This document shows, one piece after another, positions 41,996-49,374 of a stretch of DNA of 64,000 nt. Both the position numbers and the translations under genes were made by a program. The notes beneath the pieces were generated by a model. It made no database searches, was not told the origin of the DNA, and saw only the letters and a list, made by a program, of their open reading frames with translations. Origin of the DNA: Promicromonospora panici (GTDB taxonomy: Bacteria; Actinomycetota; Actinomycetes; Actinomycetales; Cellulomonadaceae); the NCBI RefSeq assembly GCF_900608595.1, contig NZ_UWYY01000026.1:1-64000 (forward strand), read 5' to 3'. Positions within the stretch are counted from its first letter, which is position 1; each line of letters begins with the position of its first letter.

Positions 41996-42682
41996 TCAGT
42001 CGGCGCCCGGCGGAACCGGGTTGTCCAGGAACTCGTCGATCGCCTCGCGCGTCGGGAAAACTGTCACGTTCGGGCCCGAGAACAGGTGCACGAGCGTGTA
42101 GGCGATATCCCGCACCGCGATGTTCGCGAGGTTGGAGGCCTGCCGCAGCTGCTCGAACGCCGACTCCTCGTCGATGCCGTGGACCACCATCAGCACGCCC
42201 TTGGCCTGCTCGATCACCGCACGCCGCTCCGCCGAGGCCTGGATCGACGCCGTCGCCTCGCGCGCCGCTGCCTCGCGCTGTGACTTGGTGACGTCGATGA
42301 AGTACCCGAAGAGCTCGGTCACCTGGCCCGTGGCGGGATCACGCCGCCCCTGGCCCGTCACGGCGAGCGTTCGCGTCTTGCCGTGCGCGTCCCGGATCCG
42401 GTGCACCGAGCTGAACGGCTGCCCTGTCTCGGCGGCACGCCGCAGCACCCCGTCGACCCGCGCGCGGTCGTCCGGGTGCTTGTGCGAGAGCATGAGCGGC
42501 GTCGTCGGGACGATCTGCCCCGGCTCGAAACCGTGCATCACGTACACCTCGTCGGACCACGCCCACCGGCCGGTCGCCAGGTCGAGCCGGTACCGACCCA
42601 CTGGCGGTCGGTCACCTGCGGCAAGCACTTCCTCAGCCTTGTCCTCCAGCGGGCGCTCGGCAGGCGTTTGTGCGGAGCTCAC
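41996..42682 (-). CDS. PAS-ANTAR RNA-binding regulator
   Basis: 228-residue cytoplasmic regulator. Residues about 25-130 form a PAS domain of the PAS_3 type (GRYRLDLATGRWAWSDEVY, FGYFIDVT). Residues about 145-200 are an ANTAR domain (ERRAVIEQAKGVLMVVHGID, then AFEQLRQASNLANIAVRDIA), the antiterminator fold that binds paired RNA hairpins and usually acts on transcript elongation. GTG 42682 has AGGAG 4 bases upstream. It would couple a sensory PAS input directly to antitermination, like many mycobacterial/streptomycete stress regulators. Divergent from the SDR gene across 144 bp, a possible target leader. Confidence 0.9.
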   Translation of the reverse strand: MSSAQTPAERPLEDKAEEVLAAGDRPPVGRYRLDLATGRWAWSDEVYVMHGFEPGQIVPTTPLMLSHKHPDDRARVDGVLRRAAETGQPFSSVHRIRDAHGKTRTLAVTGQGRRDPATGQVTELFGYFIDVTKSQREAAAREATASIQASAERRAVIEQAKGVLMVVHGIDEESAFEQLRQASNLANIAVRDIAYTLVHLFSGPNVTVFPTREAIDEFLDNPVPPGAD

Positions 42683-42826
42683 GACGCTCCTTCCGGGGCG
42701 GGGTTCGCGGAACTTGTGCTCTGACAGTACGGGATATGCGACCTGCCAGCGCCAGGGATAACGTGAGAAAGGTCGAGGAAAGGCCACCACGTCGGTTCAA
42801 GATGCCGCACGACGATGGAGGACCAG

Positions 42827-43687
42827 ATGAGCCAGGACCAACCCTTCCCACCACAGCAGCAGAACCCGCCCGGTATGACCGATCAGATGATCCCCACGCC
42901 GGACCACGGGGAGGCGAGCTATGTCGGCAGCGAGAAACTCGTCGGCTACAAGGCTTTGGTGACCGGCGGTGACTCCGGCATCGGGCGGGCGATCGCCATC
43001 GCGTTCGCCCGCGAGGGGGCCGACGTCGCCGTCTCCTACCTTCCCGAGGAGGAGAAGGACGCGCGGGTGACCGCGGAGTGGGTCCACAAGGCGGGCCGCC
43101 AGTGCGCGCTCCTCCCCGGCGACCTCCGGGACGAGGCGACCGCCCGCGGCGTCGCCCACCGGGCGGCCGGCGAGCTGGGTGGCCTGGACGTACTGGTGAA
43201 CAACGCGGGCTACCAGATGGCTCGGCGCGAGGCGATCGAGGACGTGACGACCGACGAGCTGGACCGGGTGCTCAAGACCAATCTGTACGCGCTGTTCTGG
43301 GTGACGCAGTCGGCGCTCGGGCACCTCGGCGAGGGCAGTGCGATCATCAACAACTCGTCGATTCAGGCGTACCAGCCGTCGAGCTCGCTGCTCGACTACG
43401 CCGCAACGAAAGCCGCCATCAACAACATCACGGTGAACCTCGCCGCCGAGCTGGGCCCCCGGGGCATACGGGTGAACGCCGTGGCGCCGGGGCCGATCTG
43501 GACGCCCCTGCAGCCGGCCACCCAGCCGGAGCAGAAGGTCGCATCCTTCGGCTCGGACACTCCCCTGGGCCGCGCCGGCCAGCCCGCCGAGGTCGCACCG
43601 GCCTTCGTGTTCCTGGCGTCGCTCGTGACGGCGTCGTACATCTCCGGGACGGTCCTCGGAGTGACCGGCGGGCGGCCGGTGTTCTGA
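42827..43687 (+). CDS. SDR family oxidoreductase (general-stress dehydrogenase type)
   Basis: 286-residue short-chain dehydrogenase. A 45-residue N-terminal extension rich in Pro and Gln precedes the Rossmann fold, as in YhdF/YdaD/GsiB-type stress dehydrogenases. TGGDSGIGRAIAIAF is the NAD(P) glycine motif, NNAGYQM the NNAG motif, and YAATKAAINN the catalytic YxxxK with the preceding serine in NNSSIQAYQP. The ending ISGTVLGVTGGRPVF is typical. ATG 42827 has GGAGG five bases upstream. Substrate probably a sugar alcohol or aldehyde, unproven. Confidence 0.9.
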   Translation: MSQDQPFPPQQQNPPGMTDQMIPTPDHGEASYVGSEKLVGYKALVTGGDSGIGRAIAIAFAREGADVAVSYLPEEEKDARVTAEWVHKAGRQCALLPGDLRDEATARGVAHRAAGELGGLDVLVNNAGYQMARREAIEDVTTDELDRVLKTNLYALFWVTQSALGHLGEGSAIINNSSIQAYQPSSSLLDYAATKAAINNITVNLAAELGPRGIRVNAVAPGPIWTPLQPATQPEQKVASFGSDTPLGRAGQPAEVAPAFVFLASLVTASYISGTVLGVTGGRPVF

Positions 43688-43716
43688 CGCCCGAGTGGGC
43701 GTCCGGTGTTCTGAGC

Positions 43717-44349
43717 TCAGCCGTTCCCACCGTTCGCCGGCTCCAGGACCTCCACGGTCCCGTGCTCGCCGTCCACCCGGACCCGGTCACCCGTGCGCAG
43801 CCGCATCGTCGCGTTGCCGCAGCCCACGACCGCCGGGATCCCGAGCTCGCGGGCGACGATGGCGGCGTGCGAGAGCGGCGCCCCGACGTCGGTCACGACG
43901 GCGGCGGCACGCGGGAAGAGCGGCGTCCAGCCCACGTTGGTGACCGCGGTGACCAGGACCTCGCCGGGCAGCAGCGCCTCGGCGTCGTCCACCGAGAGCA
44001 CCACTCGGGCGACGCCGTCGACCACGCCGGTCGCGCCCGGAAAGCCCCGGACCTGATCACTGGCCGCGGCCTCCTGGCCGTGCTCGTCGAAGACGTCGGT
44101 GCGCCGGTTCGGATCGGCCGCCCACCGCACCGGGTCGAACCGGCCCCGGATCACGGCGGGGTAGGCGGGCAGGCTCCGGTACTGCTCATACGTGGCCCGG
44201 CGGATCCGGATGACGTCGTGCGGCGCCGCGCCGCCCTCGAGAACCGCGAGGAGCTCGTCGACGTCCAGGTAGAAGACGTCGTCGCCGAGTCGCGTGAGCT
44301 CGCCAACCCGGACCGCGAAGGTACGCAGTGCCCAAAAGGTCCGGATCAC
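43717..44349 (-). CDS. PEP-utilising enzyme, C-terminal swivelling-domain remnant
   Basis: 210 residues matching only the C-terminal part of PEP-synthase/pyruvate phosphate dikinase-type or rifampin-phosphotransferase-like enzymes, which are usually 600-900 residues. The phosphohistidine domain is intact: FPGATGVVDGVARVV, then GAPLSHAAIVARELGIPAVVG with the swivelling histidine. The reading frame continues upstream of the ATG at 44349 with plausible coding sequence (RWSKTARDRESTRSEV) until about 44400, where it runs into the truncated sigma gene. It is thus probably a 5'-deleted relic, perhaps still translated. The ATP-grasp and PEP/pyruvate domains are missing. Confidence 0.7.
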   Translation of the reverse strand: MIRTFWALRTFAVRVGELTRLGDDVFYLDVDELLAVLEGGAAPHDVIRIRRATYEQYRSLPAYPAVIRGRFDPVRWAADPNRRTDVFDEHGQEAAASDQVRGFPGATGVVDGVARVVLSVDDAEALLPGEVLVTAVTNVGWTPLFPRAAAVVTDVGAPLSHAAIVARELGIPAVVGCGNATMRLRTGDRVRVDGEHGTVEVLEPANGGNG

Positions 44350-44438
44350 CTCGGAGCGCGTACTCTCCCGGTCCCGCGCGGTCTTGGACCAGCGATCCAG
44401 CCGACGGTGGGAAACATGACGAGGGAGAGCGCACGACG

Positions 44439-44615
44439 ATGTCTGCCTACGTGAGCGACGACGCGTTGGTCACGATCGACATCGCGCGGACCAAGGACCA
44501 GGAGTTCACGGCGTTCGTGCAGGACGCCGGGCCGTACCTTTACAAGCGGGTCGCGTTCCAGTGCGGTGCCCGCGACTCTGACGGTGACCGTCCCGGAGGA
44601 TGCCATCTTCCGTAG
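44439..44615 (+). pseudogene. Truncated fourth sigma-propeller paralogue
   Basis: The ATG at 44439, preceded by GGGAGAG, opens a frame whose first 42 residues align with the start of the three sigma-propeller proteins: DIARTKDQEFTAFVQDAGPY, then LYKRVAFQC. After about 44564 the similarity ends abruptly and the frame stops at 44615, before most of sigma region 2 and all later domains. A different frame (PATLTVTVPEDAIFRSYD, stop near 44633) looks like the tail of another protein. It abuts the 5'-deleted PEP-enzyme relic on the other strand. Confidence 0.75.
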
Positions 44616-44682
44616 TTACGACTGACTTCCGTTGGCGTCGCTCAACGGACCAGTTGCGGACGCTGACGGTGAGGGCAGCAAG

Positions 44683-44760
44683 AAGGTCCGCCTCCACCAC
44701 ACGGTTCGGCATGCTTTCTCGCAGGAATGCATGCGTGATCGTGTGGTGGAGGCGGACCTT
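44683..44760. terminator. Perfect 21-bp inverted repeat, bidirectional terminator candidate
   Basis: AAGGTCCGCCTCCACCACACG (44683-44703) is perfectly complementary to 44740-44760, with a 36-base loop that itself has two GCATGC words. It lies between the sigma relic and the end of the convergent secreted-protein gene, 20 bp from the latter's stop. A perfect 21-bp arm is longer than needed for termination, so the remnant of a mobile-element end is an alternative. Confidence 0.6.
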
Positions 44761-44780
44761 TCTGAGTGGAACCAGTCGAG

Positions 44781-46346
44781 CTAGCCGACCGTCACAGTCA
44801 CCGTCGCCCGCGACGGCGCCTGCAGGCTCGTGCCCGGGTACTTCGCGATCCACTTGCCGGAGGTGCTGGTCGAGACCTGAGTCGAGTAGGTCCCGTTGGA
44901 GCCGGTCCTCACCGTCTTCTTGTAGACCGGGGCCGACGCACCGGCCGGGTCGAAGTACAGCTGCACGGGGGTGTTCGGCGCCGGCTTGTCCTGCGCCCCG
45001 CCGCCGCTGACCAGCACGACCTTACGCACCCCACCGGACAGGGTGATGGTCCCCGGAGCAGGGAGCGACGTCGAGGACGCCGTGACGGTGGTGGTGCTGG
45101 CGCGCTTCACCACGATGGTCGTGACCGTCGAGTCCTGGACCAGCACATCGTGCGTACAGTTGCTCGCGCCGCTGGCGGCGTCGTTCGCATCCCAATCCGG
45201 TGCCGAACAGGCCTTCATGGCGTCCCGGAGGCCGATGTCGTAGATGCCGGCCGGGTGGGTCGGGTTGAAGGTGAACGTCACGGTGCTCGTGCCGACGCCC
45301 GCGTGCGTCATCTCGCGCTGCACCCGGTACCCGTCAGGGAAGCTGCCCTCGCCGCGCTGGCTCTCGGCGCTGACCCAGCCGGACTTCCCGCCGATGGTGA
45401 AGCCCAGGCTGCCGATGTCGACCCGTCGCTGCGCCGGCGCCAGGCCGACCACGACGTCGTGCGTCATCAGGTGATCGCCTGCGGTGTGGCCGTTCTGGGT
45501 CGCGCTGACCGAACCTTGCCGCAGTGTGGTGGTGCGCTCCCGTTCCGCGGAGGTGATGGTCCAGATCGCACGGGCGCCCGAGTCCGTCTGCGACATCTCG
45601 GCGCGCCACTTCCCGGACGCACCGGGCTTCTGCCGGCTCGTGAAGTAACCACGGGAGTCGGTTGTGAGAGTCGCCTTGAGGGCCTCGGGCGCGTCGCCCG
45701 TCGGGTCGAAGTAGAGCTTCACCTCCTGCCCGGTGGCCGGCGCGTAGTCGCCCGTACCCAGGCTCCTGATGTTCGCGGCGCCCGAGACCGAGATCGTCGA
45801 GCCCGCGGGCGCGCTCGTCGGGGACGTCCAGATCATCGGGATGTTGCGCTGCGCCCGGAACGGCACCAGCACTGGGTTCGTGGTGCGGATCGGCACGTTG
45901 ACGACACCGTCGTCGGTGGTCACCGCGACCTCCGCGTTCACGCTGACCTCGTAGACGCCCGACTTCGCGTCCGCCGACAGCGGGACCGTCGAGGTCCATG
46001 CGTTGGTCGCGCCCGAGGGGACGAACTGCGCGCCCTGGAGGAAGCGATCGTCCGGGTCGACCATCGTCATGCTCCCGGACCGCATGGACGCTGAATTCCC
46101 GTTGTGCGTGATGCTGAGCGTCCCGACGATGGACCCCTGCACGTCCGAACCGGGCGGCAACGAGATCTTCGCGGTGACGGTAACGTCCTCCACCTGCCTC
46201 GTCATGGTCTGCGACTGCCCCGCAGAGGGTCCGGGCGACGCCGGCCCCTCAGGTGTCACGGCCATGCTCGACGTCGCAAGGCCGGTCGTCATCAGTGTCG
46301 CGCCGAGCGCCATGCTCAGCGGCACACGCATCTTTGATCTCATCAC
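44781..46346 (-). CDS. Secreted Ig-like multidomain protein
   Basis: 521 residues. A Sec signal peptide (MRVPLSMALGATLMTTGLATSS, then AVTPEG) leads to beta-sandwich modules without catalytic motifs. Two modules are related: QEVKLYFDPTGDAPEALKATLTTDSRGYF and PVQLYFDPAGASAPVYKKTVRTGSNGTY, each followed by SGKW and a strand pair, as in Ig/CARDB-like surface proteins. One cysteine pair (ACSAPD, NCTHD) could form a disulfide. Start ATG 46346 or 46343. No anchor (LPxTG or C-terminal helix) is seen, so it is probably released or loosely wall-bound. I do not recognise a named family. Confidence 0.75.
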   Translation of the reverse strand: MMRSKMRVPLSMALGATLMTTGLATSSMAVTPEGPASPGPSAGQSQTMTRQVEDVTVTAKISLPPGSDVQGSIVGTLSITHNGNSASMRSGSMTMVDPDDRFLQGAQFVPSGATNAWTSTVPLSADAKSGVYEVSVNAEVAVTTDDGVVNVPIRTTNPVLVPFRAQRNIPMIWTSPTSAPAGSTISVSGAANIRSLGTGDYAPATGQEVKLYFDPTGDAPEALKATLTTDSRGYFTSRQKPGASGKWRAEMSQTDSGARAIWTITSAERERTTTLRQGSVSATQNGHTAGDHLMTHDVVVGLAPAQRRVDIGSLGFTIGGKSGWVSAESQRGEGSFPDGYRVQREMTHAGVGTSTVTFTFNPTHPAGIYDIGLRDAMKACSAPDWDANDAASGASNCTHDVLVQDSTVTTIVVKRASTTTVTASSTSLPAPGTITLSGGVRKVVLVSGGGAQDKPAPNTPVQLYFDPAGASAPVYKKTVRTGSNGTYSTQVSTSTSGKWIAKYPGTSLQAPSRATVTVTVG

Positions 46347-46496
46347 TGCACGCCCCCTCTTCCTCGGGACACGGACGCGTCCCGCCCAGCCGCATGTTCT
46401 CCCGGGTGACCGGGGCGGGCCACGGGGGGCGGTGATGCGACCGGGTGAATTTCTCTCGATCTGCCAGACGTACGCGACAGTTGCGACAATGGGACT

Positions 46497-46961
46497 GTGC
46501 AGAGTGACGGACGCAGCGAATCCCCCGCCGAACGCGCCGATCGGAACTGGAACGAGCTCCTCCAGGAGCTACGGGTCATGCAGACCGGCGTGCAGATCCT
46601 CACGGGGTTTCTGCTCACGCTGCCTTTTCAGGCCCGGTTCGCCCAGCTGGACGACTACCAGCGCACCGTCTACCTGGTCCTGGTCGTGACGTCTGTGGCA
46701 GCGACCGCCCTCATCGTGGCGCCGGTCAGCGTGCACCGGGCGCTGTTCCGCAAGCAGATGAAGCGCCACATCGTCACCCTGGGCGACGCGCTCACACGCA
46801 TAGCGCTCGGCGTGCTGGCCCTGGTGATGACGGGCGCCGCCCTGCTCGTGTTCGACGTCGTGGTCGGGCGGACCGCGGGGATCGTCGCCGGCGCCTGTGT
46901 GCTCGTGGTGCTGGCGATCGTGTGGGTGGTCCTGCCGGAGGTGCTGCGGCGCCGGGGGTGA
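46497..46961 (+). CDS. DUF6328-like membrane protein
   Basis: 154 residues with four helices. NWNELLQELRVMQTGVQILTGFLLTLPFQARF is the signature of the DUF6328 family of actinobacterial membrane proteins, sometimes annotated as putative sodium:proton antiporters without proof. The loop VHRALFRKQMKRHIVTLGD is basic and cytoplasmic. GTG 46497. It converges on the aminotransferase gene with no gap; function unknown. Confidence 0.82.
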   Translation: MQSDGRSESPAERADRNWNELLQELRVMQTGVQILTGFLLTLPFQARFAQLDDYQRTVYLVLVVTSVAATALIVAPVSVHRALFRKQMKRHIVTLGDALTRIALGVLALVMTGAALLVFDVVVGRTAGIVAGACVLVVLAIVWVVLPEVLRRRG

Positions 46962-48131
46962 TCAGAGCGTCTTGTGCCACGCGACGATCCGGTCCACCGC
47001 ACGCGTCACCGTGTCCAGCGACGACGCGAACGACAGCCGCACCCACTCGTGCCCCTGGGCCCCGTCGAAGTCGGTCCCGGGGGTGATGGCGACGTCGGCC
47101 TCGGCGAGGAGCCGCGCGCAGTACGTGACGGAGTCCAGCCCGAACGACGCGATGTTGCCGTACAGGTAGAACGCGCCATCGGCGGGGGCGACGGGCCGCC
47201 AGCCGAGCTCACCGAGCCGCTCCAGGAGCAGGGTGCGCGACGACGCGTACCGGGCCACGTTCTCCGCCGCGGCCGCATATCCCTCGGGTGTGAACGCGGC
47301 GATGCCCGCCTGCTGTGCCAGCGCCGGCGGCGAGAGCGCCACGTTGCCGGCGAGTGCGTCGACCGGCGCGACCAGCTCGTCGGGCAGCACGAGCCAGCCG
47401 AGGCGCCAGCCGGTCATCGCCCAGTACTTCGAGAACGAGTTCACGACGACAGCGCCCTGGCCGACGAACGTCGCCGCCGTCGCCTGCGCGACCTCGTCCG
47501 AGTACGCGATGCCGTGGTAGATCTCGTCGCTGATCAGGCGCACGTCGTGGTCAGCGCACCACTCGGCGATCGCGGCCAGCTCGGCCGGCGTGATCATCGT
47601 GCCCGTCGGGTTCGCGGGTGAGGCGACCATGACGCCGTCGAGCCCGCCGCCGTAGTACGCCTCGTTGAGCTGCGACACCGTGGGCTGGTAGCGGGTCTCC
47701 GGGCCGCAGTCGAGCTCGACGACCTCGCAGCCCAGCGCGGAGAGGATGTTCTTGTACGCGGGGTAGCCGGGCCGGGCGAGGGCCACCCGGTCGCCGACGT
47801 CGAACGAGGCGAGGAACGCGAGCACGAACCCGCCGCTCGAGCCCGTGGTGACGGCGATGCGCGCGGGGTCGACGTCGACGTCGTACCAGCGCTTGTAGTG
47901 TCCGGCGATCTCGGCGCGCAGCGCGGGGACACCCATCGCCTCGGTGTAGCCGAGGGTGCCGTCACGGAGCAGCTCGATCGCCCGCTCCCGCACGACGTCG
48001 GACGCGCCGGTGGACGGCTCCCCCGCGCAGAGATTGAGCACGTCCGCCCCGGTGGCGCGGCGCGCGTTCGCGGCAGCGAGCACCTCCATGACGGCGAACG
48101 GGGGCACGTGAGACCGACGAGAGACCTTCAT
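46962..48131 (-). CDS. PLP-dependent aminotransferase class I/II
   Basis: 389-residue fold-type I aminotransferase of the aspartate-aminotransferase superfamily. VLNLCAGEPSTGA, GYTEAMGVPALRAEIAGHY, VASPANPTGTM, LISDEIYHGIAY and the PLP lysine motif VVNSFSKYWAMTGWRLGWLV are in the canonical order; VRLSFAS carries the carboxylate-binding arginine. The substrate is not clear from sequence. ATG 48131 is used; ATG 48140 and 48143 in frame are alternatives. It is divergent from the nucleotidyltransferase pair. Confidence 0.92.
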   Translation of the reverse strand: MKVSRRSHVPPFAVMEVLAAANARRATGADVLNLCAGEPSTGASDVVRERAIELLRDGTLGYTEAMGVPALRAEIAGHYKRWYDVDVDPARIAVTTGSSGGFVLAFLASFDVGDRVALARPGYPAYKNILSALGCEVVELDCGPETRYQPTVSQLNEAYYGGGLDGVMVASPANPTGTMITPAELAAIAEWCADHDVRLISDEIYHGIAYSDEVAQATAATFVGQGAVVVNSFSKYWAMTGWRLGWLVLPDELVAPVDALAGNVALSPPALAQQAGIAAFTPEGYAAAAENVARYASSRTLLLERLGELGWRPVAPADGAFYLYGNIASFGLDSVTYCARLLAEADVAITPGTDFDGAQGHEWVRLSFASSLDTVTRAVDRIVAWHKTL

Positions 48132-48213
48132 GCGGCCCATCATGACCCACTGCGCTGCCGGACGGCTGAGTCTGACGTTGACGGAAGGAAGTGGTCCTCC
48201 CCAGCCCCACTTC

Positions 48214-48271
48214 GGTCCACAATCCTGGATGTCTCTCCACAATTATGTATCTGGCGTTAGAATTGTGGACC
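48214..48271. promoter_or_regulatory. Inverted-repeat operator of the MNT/HEPN pair
   Basis: GGTCCACAAT at 48214-48223 and ATTGTGGACC at 48262-48271 are perfect 10-bp inverted copies, and CCACAATT at 48237-48244 is a third half-site pairing with AATTGTGG at 48261-48268. They lie 31-88 bp before the GTG of the winged-helix nucleotidyltransferase, suggesting autorepression by that protein. Confidence 0.65.
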
Positions 48272-48301
48272 AACCTATGGCGCCATGTGAAGGGGAGAGC
48301 C

Positions 48302-48931
48302 GTGGACTGGAACCACCCAGAGCATGTCTTCGGATCGGGTCTCGAGCCCGTCGTACTGCGCGTTCTCTGGCGAGCCGGTACGCCCATGACCGGCACGGAA
48401 GTGCACCGGGTCGCCAGCAAGGGCTCTGACAGCGGAATCCGGTTGGCCCTCTCCCGACTCGCACTCCAGGGAATCGTCGTGTCGTCCCGTGTCGGTATGG
48501 CGCTGACCCACACCTTGAACCGGAGGCATTTCGGCTTCGCCGCCATCGATGCGGCCTTCAGCGCACTCGACCCGTGGACCCAGTTCCGGTCGCGCGTCAG
48601 CGAGGTTGTAGCGGAACATTGTCCCGACGATCCTCTATCCGTGACGGTGGCCGTCTTTGGCTCCGTCGCGCGTGGCGAGGCCAGGCTGGACTCGGACATC
48701 GACCTTGCGGTCGTCGTCAACGAGTTGGACGACGTCGCGGAGAACCTCGCCGACGAACTCCGTAGCGAGCTCAGCGCGGCCACCGGACAAGCTGTCCAGG
48801 TCTACCTCACCACGCCCGCACGCCTGCATGACGCCGTACGTCTCGCGGACCCGATCGTCGACTCCTTCCGCTCGGATGCTCGTGCTGTGTCCGGTCCGGA
48901 CATCCGCACGCACCTCCAGGAGCATCGATGA
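48302..48931 (+). CDS. Winged-helix plus minimal nucleotidyltransferase (MNT antitoxin-like)
   Basis: 209 residues. The N-terminal 75 form a winged helix (VVLRVLWRAGTPMTGTEVHRV, RLALSRLALQGIVV). The nucleotidyltransferase domain follows with the polymerase-beta-type signature GSVARGEARLDSDID (G120-S121, D132, D134) and a third acidic region near VQVYLTT. The GTG at 48302 follows AAGGGGAGAG. It overlaps the next gene by 4 bp (ATGA). This MNT-plus-partner arrangement is that of MNT/HEPN toxin-antitoxin modules, in which the transferase AMPylates and neutralises the HEPN RNase; the attached winged helix would add autoregulation. Confidence 0.85.
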   Translation: MDWNHPEHVFGSGLEPVVLRVLWRAGTPMTGTEVHRVASKGSDSGIRLALSRLALQGIVVSSRVGMALTHTLNRRHFGFAAIDAAFSALDPWTQFRSRVSEVVAEHCPDDPLSVTVAVFGSVARGEARLDSDIDLAVVVNELDDVAENLADELRSELSAATGQAVQVYLTTPARLHDAVRLADPIVDSFRSDARAVSGPDIRTHLQEHR

Positions 48932-49338
48932 CACCTCGCCAGCAGCCCCGAACACGACCAATGACCAGCGGCGACGTCCGTGTACGAGCCGCCACGGCGC
49001 GCAAGTATCAGGAGGTGGGCGAGATGGTCCTCGGCGAGGCACCCGACGAAAGACAGGTGGCCGGCGGGCTGGCCGCACTGGCTGCGATTGCCGCGTCGGA
49101 TGCGATCTGCGGTGCCCGGCTCGGGCGCTGCGCCATCGGACAGGACCACGCACAGGCAGAGACTCTCATCGCCACGGTCCACCCCGACGGCCGAGAACTC
49201 GCCAAGAGGCTCGCGCGCGTCCTCGCCGAGAAATCCAACGCTCACTACGGGACGACCTACCTGAGCGGGGTGGAAACTCTGAGCATGATTAGGAACTCGC
49301 GCGCGCTCGTCGACGCGTTGGACACCCATCTCTCCTGA
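48928..49338 (+). CDS. HEPN-like partner of the MNT protein (toxin candidate)
   Basis: 136-residue, mostly helical protein. RCAIGQDH (R67 to H74) fits the R-x4-6-H RNase motif of HEPN toxins, in the expected second half of a helical pair (AIAASDAICGARLG before it, KRLARVLAEKSNAHYG after). Start ATG 48928 overlaps the MNT stop; ATG 48961 would be a shorter form. HEPN identity is inferred from motif and context, not from a strong family match; a non-toxic helical partner is possible. The pair has its own operator and no other operon genes. Confidence 0.72.
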   Translation: MTPRQQPRTRPMTSGDVRVRAATARKYQEVGEMVLGEAPDERQVAGGLAALAAIAASDAICGARLGRCAIGQDHAQAETLIATVHPDGRELAKRLARVLAEKSNAHYGTTYLSGVETLSMIRNSRALVDALDTHLS

Positions 49339-49374
49339 GCGTCGACGAGACGAGCACCGAACGAGCGCCCGCGC

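Noticed and set aside
44564..44633. A programmed frameshift joining the sigma start to the PATLTVTVPEDAIFRSYD frame
   Set aside because: No slippery sequence and the second frame is unlike sigma region 2; a deletion junction explains it better.
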